A stretch of 64,000 nucleotides of DNA, taken from Paenibacillus sp. PvR098 (lineage in GTDB: Bacteria; Bacillota; Bacilli; Paenibacillales; NBRC-103111). This document shows positions 1 through 8,054 of the stretch, one piece after another. A program made the translations under genes and the position numbers. How positions within the stretch are numbered: the stretch's first letter is position 1; each line of letters starts with the position of its first letter. The stretch spans positions 1,984,001-2,048,000 of the forward strand of contig NZ_JAFIBU010000001.1 of the NCBI RefSeq assembly GCF_017833255.1, in the 5' to 3' direction. The notes below the pieces were generated by a model. It ran no database searches. It was not told the DNA's origin and saw only the letters and a list, made by a program, of their open reading frames with translations.

Positions 1-1036
1 GATATTGCTTACTTGTACAGGTACCTTTATTTTTGTTTGCCGAACAACGATAAACTCGGTACCGGTGATTCTGTGACCCTGAATAGCCAATACTCATTCC
101 AGAACCGCAATTTCCGCATCGAATTAAACCGCCTAGTAGATGTAGACTCGTTTGTGCCCGAGGAGCCATTTTCGTTTGCGCTAACCTTTTTTGAACAGCT
201 TCCCAGGTCGGTTTATCAATGATGACAGGCAAGCAATCTTCAACGATGACCCATTCCGAATCGTCCTTTTCCTTGCGCTTTGATTTGCTTGAATCTTTTC
301 TATTCCATACCATGGATCCTTTATATGCCGGATTGGTTAGCATGAGCTTAATGGATCGTATTGACCATTCTTTGTCATGTCGAGAGGGTATCCCTTCCTC
401 ATTCAGTAATTTTGCTATGGAATAAAACCCATTTCCTTGATGGAGATACAATTCAAAAACCCTCTTGACGATTTTAGCTTCCTTTTCATTAGTTACTAAT
501 GATTTATCTATTAAATCATACCCATAAGGGCTTTGAGTCAACCATTTCCCGGTACTTGCAGCATGCAGCATATTTTCAAATACCCGTTCACGAATTCGTT
601 CTCTTTCAAATTCCGCAACTGCACCAAGAACCTGTAATGTAAGGCGTCCCGAGGGAGTGTTCGTATCAAATGATTCACTTATGGAAACGAATGAGACCTC
701 GAAGTCTTGGAACAAATCAATTAGATTTAATAAATCGAGCAATCTTCTACTCATCCGGTCAAGCTTGGTCACCATTATACGAGTTACATTTCCGCTTTTA
801 ACAGCTTGTAGTAAACGTGTTAATGCAGGACGCTCAAGATTTTTCGCAGAATAGCCATCGTCAATAAAGATCTGGAATTGGTCAGTCCAACCCATTGCGC
901 GACAATAGGCTTTTAACCGTTCCTGCTGTTCTTCTAAAGACACACCTTCGCGAGCTTGTTCATCCGTTGAGACTCGACAATACAAAGCCACATAACGGAG
1001 GTTGTCAGAATTAAGTTTCCCTGTTTTTCCGTCCAT
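1..1036 (-). CDS. Large serine recombinase (site-specific integrase), 3' end beyond window
   Basis: Catalyses site-specific DNA integration or excision through a serine-phosphodiester intermediate. About 345 codons are visible from an ATG at 1036, preceded by a GGGGGGAAG ribosome site. The N-terminal resolvase domain shows the catalytic ALYCRVSTDEQ segment (Ser near residue 22) and VTKLDRMSRR; a Recombinase domain follows, then a zinc ribbon starting IRCGNCGSGM near residue 307 with later cysteines. The frame is open to the left edge, so the coiled-coil/C-terminal part lies outside. Length and domain order match phage and sporulation-element integrases (SpoIVCA/SprA type) rather than small resolvases. 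It sits at one end of the accessory region whose other end is a split spoVR, so it is the natural candidate for moving that region. Family call is firm; role is inferred. Confidence 0.95.
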   Translation of the reverse strand, partial: MDGKTGKLNSDNLRYVALYCRVSTDEQAREGVSLEEQQERLKAYCRAMGWTDQFQIFIDDGYSAKNLERPALTRLLQAVKSGNVTRIMVTKLDRMSRRLLDLLNLIDLFQDFEVSFVSISESFDTNTPSGRLTLQVLGAVAEFERERIRERVFENMLHAASTGKWLTQSPYGYDLIDKSLVTNEKEAKIVKRVFELYLHQGNGFYSIAKLLNEEGIPSRHDKEWSIRSIKLMLTNPAYKGSMVWNRKDSSKSKRKEKDDSEWVIVEDCLPVIIDKPTWEAVQKRLAQTKMAPRAQTSLHLLGGLIRCGNCGSGMSIGYSGSQNHRYRVYRCSANKNKGTCTSKQY

Positions 1037-1055
1037 GGCTTCCCCCCTCTTATCT

Positions 1056-1085
1056 ATTTATATGCTTGTCCTTTTTTTGATATGA
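1056..1085 (-). promoter_or_regulatory. Sigma-E-like (mother-cell) promoter for the recombinase
   Basis: On the minus strand TCATATC (1085-1079) is followed after 14 bases by CATATAAAT (1064-1056). The B. subtilis sigma-E consensus is about GTCATATT, 13-14 bases, CATACAAT. The expected transcription start lies just before the GGGGGGAAG ribosome site, giving a very short leader of about 13 bases. SpoIVCA of the skin element is also sigma-E dependent, which is why the match matters. A short AT-rich match can occur by chance. Confidence 0.5.
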
Positions 1086-1141
1086 GAAAAATAAGGGTTG
1101 TCCTCTCTTCTCAGTGGCATAGGATGTATTGAGGTGATCAT

Positions 1142-1351
1142 ATGGGACAACTTAAAGTACGCTTTACCATCGAGCATAGCTCGCAATTGATGAGCTTTAC
1201 GAATCGTACAGAACTAGAGAAGCATCCATTGTCTTACCTTTTCATAACCCAACTGAATGAATTTGAAAGAAAACTAAAATACGCAGCGGCGGATCATTGG
1301 TTAAAACAGCGGCTAGGGTATGATTCATTGACCAGCTTTCGTATTCAATAA
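1142..1351 (+). CDS. Small hypothetical protein, divergent from the recombinase
   Basis: Encodes 69 residues with a clean GAGGTGAT ribosome site seven bases before the ATG, so it is probably expressed. I do not recognise a family. The protein is basic and polar, with no signal peptide or membrane segment; residues about 38-55 (QLNEFERKLKYAAADHWLK) should form an amphipathic helix. It starts about 100 bases from the recombinase start, in the opposite direction, and ends just before a strong terminator. Small basic proteins beside large serine recombinases are sometimes recombination directionality factors, such as the 58-residue SprB of SP-beta; that role is only a possibility here. Confidence 0.6.
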   Translation: MGQLKVRFTIEHSSQLMSFTNRTELEKHPLSYLFITQLNEFERKLKYAAADHWLKQRLGYDSLTSFRIQ

Positions 1352-1376
1352 TAAATTCAGCTTCATAAATGAACAA

Positions 1377-1408
1377 AGAGCCTAACTCTAAGATATGAGT
1401 TAGGCTCT
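1377..1408. terminator. Bidirectional intrinsic terminator
   Basis: A perfect 12-bp stem, AGAGCCTAACTC / GAGTTAGGCTCT, with an 8-base loop is flanked by A-rich and T-rich tracts. It lies between the convergent 69-residue ORF and the long minus-strand catabolic operon, and would end both. Confidence 0.9.
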
Positions 1409-1463
1409 CACAATTTTATTTACAACCGTAAACGTTATTTATTACTGAGAAACTGGCCGGTCA

Positions 1464-2153
1464 TTATTTGTTTTGTAGCTCCTTTATAACTTCTTCCACC
1501 GGAACGACATCTGCATATTTCTGCTGCATATCAAAAAGATTAATCGCATGAGAAGCAATCCCACGGTCAAACACACATTCCTCTGGAACAACCACCTTAT
1601 AATTATGTGAGAAGGCATCAATTACAGAGGCGCGAACACATCCGCTTGTTGTGCAACCAGTAATAATCAGACTGTCTACATGACGGGCTGTAAGATAGGA
1701 GGCCAATGGCGTCCCAAAAAAAATGCTTGGTTTTTTCTTGGAAATGAGAATCTCTCCGTGTTGAGGTTTCAACTCTTCTACTACTTGCGAACCCTTTTCC
1801 CCTTCTAAGAGCGCAGGGTGATCAAAAATATCCCCTTTGATGCCGACATGCTCGTTAGGGGAAGATTTGCTTCCCTCGATAATCGTAAAAAATATCGGGA
1901 GTCCAGCATTTCTCGCTGCATGTAACAGCAATTTAATATGGTCAATGGCTTGCCAGCTGGTCTCTCCGCAGCTGGTTGGATATTTTTGTATAGATTCCTC
2001 GATGTTTTCTGGTGAATCCCCAGTAAAACCGTATTGTACATCCACAATAACCAAAGCAGGCTTCTTACCAATTCCTAATTTTGTCCCCAAACCAGCCTTT
2101 TGGTAGACTTTCTTATCGCGTTCATCCAAATAGTTTTCCCATATTCTTGCCAT
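1464..2153 (-). CDS. Isochorismatase-family cysteine hydrolase (N-carbamoylsarcosine amidase / maleamate amidase-like)
   Basis: Hydrolyses a C-N bond (amide or carbamoyl) through a Cys-Asp-Lys triad in the cytoplasm. The 229-residue protein shows the triad in order: Asp in LVIVDVQYGF (near 37), Lys in ISKKKPSIFF (near 138) and Cys in TGCTTSGCVRAS (near 170). The segment around SCGETSWQAID resembles N-carbamoylsarcosine amidohydrolases and maleamate amidases (NicF type) more than true isochorismatases. The ATG at 2153 has an AGGAGGGGAG site. It is the last gene of the FAD monooxygenase-DUF3891-DsrE operon, 11 bases after the DsrE gene. A closing deamidation of maleamate or a similar acid amide would suit this place. 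The exact substrate cannot be read from sequence. Confidence 0.85.
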   Translation of the reverse strand: MARIWENYLDERDKKVYQKAGLGTKLGIGKKPALVIVDVQYGFTGDSPENIEESIQKYPTSCGETSWQAIDHIKLLLHAARNAGLPIFFTIIEGSKSSPNEHVGIKGDIFDHPALLEGEKGSQVVEELKPQHGEILISKKKPSIFFGTPLASYLTARHVDSLIITGCTTSGCVRASVIDAFSHNYKVVVPEECVFDRGIASHAINLFDMQQKYADVVPVEEVIKELQNK

Positions 2154-2164
2154 GAACTCCCCTC

Positions 2165-2536
2165 CTATCCGTACGTAATGACCCGATCATGTTCAACGGT
2201 TAGCCGCACAAGAACATTTGGTTCTCCAAGTTCTACCTGTTTTCCACTTAATTCCTGATCAGTCATCCCACGTGCACCGCAGGAAATTTTGGATAAATAA
2301 ATTTTCCCTCCCCCTGCAATGATAGTATTGTATGACTCGCGCAAAGACGTTACACCTTCTCCAACCCCAATTACGCTATCCAAAATATCATTACGCATGA
2401 GCTGAACAGCGCTTCCGGCCAAGAACATCGAGACGTTGTGACCTTCTTCTAATGCTGTTTTAGCTATAAGAAACGCACGATCAGCTTGAGTAGGCGCCTC
2501 AGGTCCATGGGTTAAATGAATAAGAATTTTCGCCAT
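2165..2536 (-). CDS. DsrE-family protein
   Basis: A 123-residue protein of the DsrE/YchN fold. It begins MAKILIHLTHGPE, the usual beta strand plus loop, followed by a helix (ADRAFLIAKTALEEGHNV) and the strand VSMFLAGSAV. A single conserved-looking cysteine lies in LSKISCGARG (near 86), the position of the reactive Cys in sulfur-relay members. DsrE proteins form small oligomers that pass sulfur or bind small ligands. The ribosome site AAGGAGGAG precedes the ATG. Inside a catabolic operon it could support sulfuration of the molybdenum cofactor or act as an accessory; neither is shown. The family call is good, the role open. Confidence 0.8.
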   Translation of the reverse strand: MAKILIHLTHGPEAPTQADRAFLIAKTALEEGHNVSMFLAGSAVQLMRNDILDSVIGVGEGVTSLRESYNTIIAGGGKIYLSKISCGARGMTDQELSGKQVELGEPNVLVRLTVEHDRVITYG

Positions 2537-2582
2537 TGTTACTCCTCCTTTTAAGCAATATTTTTCCCGTTTTCACACTTAT

Positions 2583-3398
2583 TTAGGTTTCTAAAGGAAC
2601 GAACTTCCAATCTACTAGCTCAACTTTTGCTTCTTCCATAGCTTTATAGACTTCTTCATGCGATCCATAACGGATATCCGGAATTTTGCGCAACCGCACA
2701 GTGGTCTCCACGACGGAATCAAATGGAAATGGATCTACAGCAACCGTTCCGTCACCTTGCCCTTGGACCGTAATCATACACCCTTCACTATCCACCGTTT
2801 GACGTACGGGACCCATAATCAATTGGCTCTTCGTATCCAATGTATTCATAGATACATACTGTGAGAGTCGGTCCATAAATTGAAGAATCTCATAATTCAT
2901 CCATAAATGATCTTCGAATCTGCTTCTCGGCTCTGCTTTATTCCACAGATCCATCTTCAGATCTATCCAAGCCTTTTGCTGCTTAATAATGTTCTCATTG
3001 ATAAAAGGAACCAATTCCTCGGGAATTTTAAACGTGAACATCGGGTCATATCCAAAACGACTAGTATATAAGCCAATCCAATGCATCCCTACCAATAATC
3101 CCGCATAGGGATCTTCCGTTTTGACTTGTTCATATCCCTTGCCGTAAAACTCGACATGTTGAAGAAGATTTACGTTAAGAAAGGGAACAGGCTGCCCTGT
3201 TTCATGATTGAACAGCACCTTTGTATCCGATTCTACCCAACCAATATCGTGTTTCTCCACTGCCAAACAAAGGGAATCAAATTGATTTGGACGATCAAAC
3301 TGTTCATTCCCCCAACGCCTTGCAACTTCTCCTGCTTGTACGGAATGATCATATTGATTCACGAGATACAAATATCCATCATGCCTGGTAATGAACAT
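2583..3398 (-). CDS. DUF3891-family protein with HD-like metal motif
   Basis: A 271-residue soluble protein that I place in DUF3891, a family of unknown function. The spacing of QYDHSVQAGEVARRWG (residues about 16-31) and AVEKHDIGWVE (about 46-56) gives an H...HD pattern like the metal-binding core of HD-domain proteins, with further His/Asp residues in LLVGMHWIGLYTSRFG and RFEDHLWMNYE. The C-terminal third is rich in beta strand. It lies 15 bases downstream of the FAD monooxygenase start-to-stop unit in the same operon and precedes DsrE. HD-type folds include phosphohydrolases and also mixed-valent diiron oxygenases such as MIOX and PhnZ, so an enzymatic step in the pathway is conceivable. 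Confidence 0.8.
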   Translation of the reverse strand: MFITRHDGYLYLVNQYDHSVQAGEVARRWGNEQFDRPNQFDSLCLAVEKHDIGWVESDTKVLFNHETGQPVPFLNVNLLQHVEFYGKGYEQVKTEDPYAGLLVGMHWIGLYTSRFGYDPMFTFKIPEELVPFINENIIKQQKAWIDLKMDLWNKAEPRSRFEDHLWMNYEILQFMDRLSQYVSMNTLDTKSQLIMGPVRQTVDSEGCMITVQGQGDGTVAVDPFPFDSVVETTVRLRKIPDIRYGSHEEVYKAMEEAKVELVDWKFVPLET

Positions 3399-3413
3399 TA
3401 AAAGGCTCCCCCT

Positions 3414-4697
3414 CTATAAATTTAATTTCAACTCTTCCTCCGAAAAAATAAATGAATCATCAATTTCTAAAGGTTTATCCCTCGTAAATAGCTGTTTATA
3501 TATATTTTGTACATCGGGCATCTTGGTGGCTATGCTGAACATATGTGGCGCTAAATCTTTCTTAACAGGTTCTCTTGTTAAAAACTTCTCTAACGTAACT
3601 TGAAGGTTTTGTATCATTTTCACTTCTTTTTCACGTCTTTTTTGTACTTGTTTAAGGGTTTCAATGGACAAATCATTATTTTTAAAGCCTTTATAAATAA
3701 CATCTGCTGCAATTACGGCCGTTCCCATAGCCAAGGTACTTCCAACTGCTCCCCAAGGAGTTACACAATGCGCCGCATCACCTATGAGCAAACAGCCATC
3801 TTTGGCCCAATCCTTTACATACCTCATTTTACACAAAAGTAAAACAAACGATTTGAAGTCGGTTATAGGGTCCAGATAGGTTTTAAGAATAGGTATATCC
3901 TCAATTATTTTTTTCTTAAAAGCTTCAATGCCTTCCTCCTTAATTTTTTGAATCTCTCCTCTGGTCAGAGAAATTCCACACTGAATATATCCATCTAACT
4001 TAGGCAAGAAAAGGTAATTATAATGTTTTTGGAAGTGAAAATGATAAATGTTATAGTCCCATGACTCGGGCGTTTTAAAAGAAAACCATAAAAGATCGTT
4101 GACGTAATAATCGAGATCCAACTCAAAATTACCAAGTTTCTCCATTGTTGAGTTTCTTCCGTCTACACCTACAGTTAATTTGGACGTGATATATAAATCT
4201 CCCTCAAACAGCTCTGTTTCGTTAGTTTCTTCTCCTGGTTTTGTTTGTGCATACACACCTACAATTTTTTCTCCATCTCTTAGAAGATCCTTCACTTTAG
4301 TATTAAACAATAATTTGAAATTTGGATATTTTTTTGATTTCTCGAGCAATGCATTAAGAAGAGTAGGTTGAGTCAGTCTGGCACAATAACTTTCTTCTTC
4401 AATTAAGGTATTAAAAGCGAGTCGCATAATTTCCGTATTTTGGTTAAAAACGACCACTTCAGGAATTTTTACATGCGATTGAGTTTCAATATAATCTAAT
4501 AAATTGAGTTGTTTCATTAATTGAACAAACCGGGGCTGTGTAATTTCTCCTCTATATTCTCTATAAAAATCCGCATTTTGCTCTAAAACCAAGATATCCA
4601 TTCCCTGCTTAGCCAGCAGTAATCCTAACAGCATTCCAGCAGGACCAGCGCCAACGATACACACATCCGTTTTAATATCTTTTGTTAATTTCTCCAT
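3414..4697 (-). CDS. FAD-dependent aromatic-ring monooxygenase (PHBH/UbiH-like)
   Basis: A group A flavin monooxygenase that uses NAD(P)H and O2 to hydroxylate an aromatic or heteroaromatic ring. The dinucleotide-binding motif is CIVGAGPAGMLLGLLLAKQG near the N-terminus, and the second FAD motif is CLLIGDAAHCVTPWGAVG (near 300). RGEITQPR (near 50) is the usual arginine-containing FAD loop. The ATG at 4697 has AAAGGTGA nine bases upstream; the longer GTG start at 4709 overlaps that site and is less likely. The gene leads an operon with DUF3891, DsrE and the amidase-like gene. Known relatives hydroxylate hydroxynicotinate or dihydroxypyridine, which fits the neighbouring molybdenum hydroxylases, but UbiH-like relatives have many substrates. 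Confidence 0.85.
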   Translation of the reverse strand: MEKLTKDIKTDVCIVGAGPAGMLLGLLLAKQGMDILVLEQNADFYREYRGEITQPRFVQLMKQLNLLDYIETQSHVKIPEVVVFNQNTEIMRLAFNTLIEEESYCARLTQPTLLNALLEKSKKYPNFKLLFNTKVKDLLRDGEKIVGVYAQTKPGEETNETELFEGDLYITSKLTVGVDGRNSTMEKLGNFELDLDYYVNDLLWFSFKTPESWDYNIYHFHFQKHYNYLFLPKLDGYIQCGISLTRGEIQKIKEEGIEAFKKKIIEDIPILKTYLDPITDFKSFVLLLCKMRYVKDWAKDGCLLIGDAAHCVTPWGAVGSTLAMGTAVIAADVIYKGFKNNDLSIETLKQVQKRREKEVKMIQNLQVTLEKFLTREPVKKDLAPHMFSIATKMPDVQNIYKQLFTRDKPLEIDDSFIFSEEELKLNL

Positions 4698-4786
4698 TAG
4701 TAAAGTCACCTTTCTCTCTCTTCTATTACATTCCGCATCAATAAATTCACCTTTCTCTCAAATGATTCATATCACTTCTTACACAT

Positions 4787-4817
4787 ATTATATTATATAT
4801 AATATATATCTTGGAAA
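4787..4817 (-). promoter_or_regulatory. Putative promoter/operator module upstream of the FAD monooxygenase
   Basis: On the minus strand GTATTTCCAA (4820-4811) is followed by a run of alternating AT with TATAAT-like hexamers. The GTATTTC element and the AT palindrome resemble the better promoter modules before the CoxG-like gene (21075-21103) and the NitT-type binding protein (26272-26301). The -10 position is ambiguous because the tract is so AT-rich. Confidence 0.4.
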
Positions 4818-4906
4818 TACTGTATATTTATTGCTTCATAAGTTTTATGAACATAAATCTTCAAACGGATAAATCGAATAATGGCCCATCAAATTCCGCA
4901 AGCATT

Positions 4907-6412
4907 TTATACTTCAATGTCGCTTACGAATTTAGATCTTTTCTTTTTAATTTCGCTGTAGATACTTAAAAGCAATATGATAAAACACAACATCATCAAA
5001 AAGAAAGATATCGGTCGATCAAAAAAGATCATAATGTCCGATTGAGAAATGGCTAAAGACTGTAACAGCGAGGTTTCGATCTGGGTACCTAAAACAAAAG
5101 TCAACACGGTCGCCGCTATGGGAATGTCCTTTTTCTTCATGATGTATCCTAGAATACCAAAGAAAATCATCACTCCTACATCCCATAAACTATTATTAAT
5201 ACTATAGGCCCCTATGATAGCAATCATTAGAATCAGCGGGAACAGTAATTGATATGGAACTAAGGTTATTTTTGCCCAGAATCTGGCAAGCGGCAAGTTA
5301 AAAATCAGTAGTATCAAGTTCCCAATAAACATGCTGGAAATTACAGCCCATACAAAATCGGGATTATTCTGAAACAATGCAGGTCCCGGCGTTAAACCAT
5401 GCATGATAAACGCCCCTAAAATTACTGCGACTGTTGGCGAACTTGGGATTCCGAGTGTAAAAAGCGGGATAAGAGAAGCTCCGCTGTGAGCGTTATTCGC
5501 TGTTTCAGGACCAGCTACTCCCTCTATGGCCCCTTTACCGAAACGGGATGGATCCTTCGCCCATTTTTTTTCAATCGAATAGGATATCAAAGAGGAAATA
5601 GCTGCATTGGCTCCAGGAATCAAACCGATCAATAAGCCTAAAAAGGTCCCTCTTCCAATCGACTTGAACGTTGGATTCCATTCTTCACCTTTGGGTAAAA
5701 GACCCTGGATTTTGACGGGGGGCTGCAGGTCCATTTTTTTTTCGGCATTCAACAAAATCTCTGAAATACCAAACAGGCCCAAAGCCAGAACGGAAAAGTC
5801 TATCCCGTCTAATAATTCAAGCTGCCCAAAGGTAAATCGTGGCGCTCCAGATGAAGGATCCATTCCAATTAAAGATAATATCAAACCAAATAAGGCGGCA
5901 ATCAATCCCCTCACCAAGGATTTACCCATTAATCCAACTAACATGAGCAACCCGAGCAGCATAATAGTAAAGTATTCGGGAGGACCAAACCTTAACGCGA
6001 ATTGAGCTAAAGGAGGACCAATAAATGATAGACTGAGAACCGCCACGATGCCGCCAATAAAGGAACCGATGGCCGCTACTCCCAGTGCAGTACCCGCACG
6101 TCCTTGCTTCGCTAACTCATATCCATCAATACAGGTAATTACCGATGCGGCTTCTCCCGGCGTATTAATTAAAACAGAAGTAATTGTTCCTCCGTACATG
6201 GAACCATAGTAGATTCCGGAAAGCATAATAATGGCGGATATCGGTTCCATTCCAAATGTGATCGGAATAAGAAGAGCTGTACCCGACACAGGACCTAACC
6301 CCGGTAATACTCCAACAATCATTCCCACAGTTACCCCGATCAAACAGTAAAATATATTGGACAGGGTAAGAGCAGTTTCAAAACCTTGTAAAAGCAAGGA
6401 TAGAGTATCCAT
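4907..6412 (-). CDS. tctA: Tripartite tricarboxylate transporter, large permease TctA
   Basis: The large membrane subunit of a TTT-family secondary transporter that imports carboxylates with help of a binding protein. About 501 residues with roughly 11-12 hydrophobic segments. The family signature is clear: GVLPGLGPVSGTALLIPITF near the N-terminus and GLIPGANAAISSLISYSIEK in the middle, a duplicated glycine-rich re-entrant motif. The ATG at 6412 is preceded by AGGAGG; the longer TTG frame to 6430 is not needed. It follows tctB with an 11-base gap to the TctB stop, in the order tctC-tctB-tctA. Next to an aromatic-acid catabolic cluster its cargo is likely an organic acid substrate. Confidence 0.95.
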   Translation of the reverse strand: MDTLSLLLQGFETALTLSNIFYCLIGVTVGMIVGVLPGLGPVSGTALLIPITFGMEPISAIIMLSGIYYGSMYGGTITSVLINTPGEAASVITCIDGYELAKQGRAGTALGVAAIGSFIGGIVAVLSLSFIGPPLAQFALRFGPPEYFTIMLLGLLMLVGLMGKSLVRGLIAALFGLILSLIGMDPSSGAPRFTFGQLELLDGIDFSVLALGLFGISEILLNAEKKMDLQPPVKIQGLLPKGEEWNPTFKSIGRGTFLGLLIGLIPGANAAISSLISYSIEKKWAKDPSRFGKGAIEGVAGPETANNAHSGASLIPLFTLGIPSSPTVAVILGAFIMHGLTPGPALFQNNPDFVWAVISSMFIGNLILLIFNLPLARFWAKITLVPYQLLFPLILMIAIIGAYSINNSLWDVGVMIFFGILGYIMKKKDIPIAATVLTFVLGTQIETSLLQSLAISQSDIMIFFDRPISFFLMMLCFIILLLSIYSEIKKKRSKFVSDIEV

Positions 6413-6423
6413 GTAGCCTCCTT

Positions 6424-6879
6424 CTACCAACCGAATTCATTAACTGGTAATGTGACACTCAACAATGTACGGAAAAGCCAAAACAAGAAAATGGATGTCC
6501 CTACAGAAATAATTAAATTCAAGTACCATTTATACGCGCGATAGAGTAATAAAAATAAGAAGATCGCACTAGATAAAACAAACCCTAAATAGGAAATTAT
6601 GATGACAAAAAGAATCAGGCAGCCTATAATATATAATACTTTTTTTAGATCTTCTCCTTTTGGCATGGATTCTTCTTCCGAATTTTCTTTATTTCTAAAT
6701 TCAACCATGTAGAATAGAGAAAGGATTATTAAGATTCCACTTAGCCAAACAGGAAAAAAACCTGCCCCCGGTCCTACTGAACCCAGATAGGGAAGATCAA
6801 ATGACTTCCAGAAAATAAAGACAGAAAAAAGAAAAATAGGTAGACCAGAATACAATCCTGCCTTCCATTTTTTCTCCAA
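6424..6879 (-). CDS. tctB: Tripartite tricarboxylate transporter, small permease TctB
   Basis: A small membrane subunit with four predicted membrane helices: residues about 8-25, 38-56, 84-106 and 118-140. The loop with SVGPGAGFFPVW is typical of TctB. The most likely start is TTG at 6879 behind AGAAGGGATG, giving about 151 residues, the usual family length; extending to 6936 adds a segment without family resemblance. It lies between tctC and tctA and shares their operon. The TTG start and the hairpin upstream would both lower its expression relative to the binding protein. Confidence 0.88.
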   Translation of the reverse strand: MEKKWKAGLYSGLPIFLFSVFIFWKSFDLPYLGSVGPGAGFFPVWLSGILIILSLFYMVEFRNKENSEEESMPKGEDLKKVLYIIGCLILFVIIISYLGFVLSSAIFLFLLLYRAYKWYLNLIISVGTSIFLFWLFRTLLSVTLPVNEFGW

Positions 6880-6921
6880 GACGCCATCATCCCTTCTAAA
6901 ATATATGTTGTTATAGCAAAC

Positions 6922-6954
6922 GGAGCATAGAATCAAAAAGTGTTTCTATGCTCC
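6922..6954 (-). terminator. Hairpin between tctC and tctB (leaky terminator or mRNA stabiliser)
   Basis: An 11-bp perfect inverted repeat, GGAGCATAGAA / TTCTATGCTCC, with an 11-base loop starts 12 bases after the tctC stop. No T-run follows on the minus strand, so it is more likely a 3' stabilising hairpin or partial terminator than a full stop. Confidence 0.65.
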
Positions 6955-6965
6955 CCTACTAAAAG

Positions 6966-7976
6966 TTACTTCACCATACCAATTTTCTTTAATGTATCCC
7001 CAATTTGGTTGAAGCTGTCCGTGATATCTTTTTGAAATTCATCAGGTCCCGCGTAAGAAGGTTCTATATCTAATTTCTTCAACTGTTCAATGATTTCAGG
7101 ATCTTCCAATGTCTTTTTAAATGCTGCATCGTAAATATCCAATATGTCTTTGGGCAGCCCTTTTGGAGCTATCAGTCCATTGTATATATCTAATGCCACA
7201 TCAATTCCCTTTTCTTGTAACGTAGGAACATCTTTAAAAACTCCGCTTTTCACAGTCCCAAAGTTCACCAAAGCGCGAACCTGTCCGGCTTCCAAAGGAG
7301 CCTTGGAGGTTTGGGGAAGAAGATTTCCTCCTAGTACATGGCCTCCTAATACCGCATTTAAGGATTGTCCAGCACCTTCAAATGCTACCGGTGAGGTTTT
7401 AATCCCTTCTGCGGTGCTTAATGCCTCCATACTTATATGAACTGAACTCCCGGGTCCAACCGTTGCGTAAGTAAATTTACCCGGGTTTTTCTTGGCATAA
7501 TCCAGCCATTCCTCAAACGTATTCCAAGGGGAATCCGATTTTACAATTAAAAACGACGGTATAACATTTGTTCTGACTAGAGTTTGGAAGCTATCGTGAC
7601 TATATATCGATTGCTCCAAATGAGGTTGAATACCAAGGTGTGTTACGCTGATCAAACCGATTTTATATCCATCCGGTTTCGCACGAAATATATCGGTTAC
7701 TGCTATGGTGCCAGAACCTCCTGCCTTATTCACAACAACAACAGATTGTCCATTTGGAAGATGTTTTGATACTCCGTTAGCCAATATTCGGGCAATCAAA
7801 TCTGTAGAACTACCTGCGTTATAAGGAATAATCATTTCGATAGGTTTTTGGGGAAAGTTACTCTTCGATTCACTATTGGCGTTAGCTTCAGCAGATTGAC
7901 CCGCCGGACTATTTTGAGAACAACCTGATATGATAATGGATATAATTAACAGGGTTAACATAACTATTCTTTTCAT
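6966..7976 (-). CDS. tctC: Tripartite tricarboxylate transporter binding lipoprotein TctC (Bug family)
   Basis: The extracytoplasmic substrate-binding protein of the TTT transporter, anchored as a lipoprotein. About 336 residues from the ATG at 7976 (AGAGGTG site). A type II signal peptide, MKRIVMLTLLIISIIISGC, ends at the lipobox cysteine. The mature protein begins PQKPIEMIIPYNAGSSTDLI, the typical Bug-family first strand and pyrophosphate-like loop, and continues with GGSGTIAVTDIFRAKPDGY. It is first in tctCBA and is followed by a hairpin. Its ligand is unknown; carboxylates such as citrate or aromatic acids are bound by relatives. Confidence 0.95.
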   Translation of the reverse strand: MKRIVMLTLLIISIIISGCSQNSPAGQSAEANANSESKSNFPQKPIEMIIPYNAGSSTDLIARILANGVSKHLPNGQSVVVVNKAGGSGTIAVTDIFRAKPDGYKIGLISVTHLGIQPHLEQSIYSHDSFQTLVRTNVIPSFLIVKSDSPWNTFEEWLDYAKKNPGKFTYATVGPGSSVHISMEALSTAEGIKTSPVAFEGAGQSLNAVLGGHVLGGNLLPQTSKAPLEAGQVRALVNFGTVKSGVFKDVPTLQEKGIDVALDIYNGLIAPKGLPKDILDIYDAAFKKTLEDPEIIEQLKKLDIEPSYAGPDEFQKDITDSFNQIGDTLKKIGMVK

Positions 7977-8054
7977 TAAGAACACCTCTTTAATCGCTGC
8001 TGAATTGGGAGGGCAAGAGCTTACAAGTAAATGATTCTACGTTGGCTCTATATA

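Noticed and set aside
1-1036. IS element or small transposon resolvase
   Set aside because: The protein is far longer than a resolvase/invertase and has the Recombinase and zinc-ribbon domains of large serine integrases; no terminal inverted repeats are seen.
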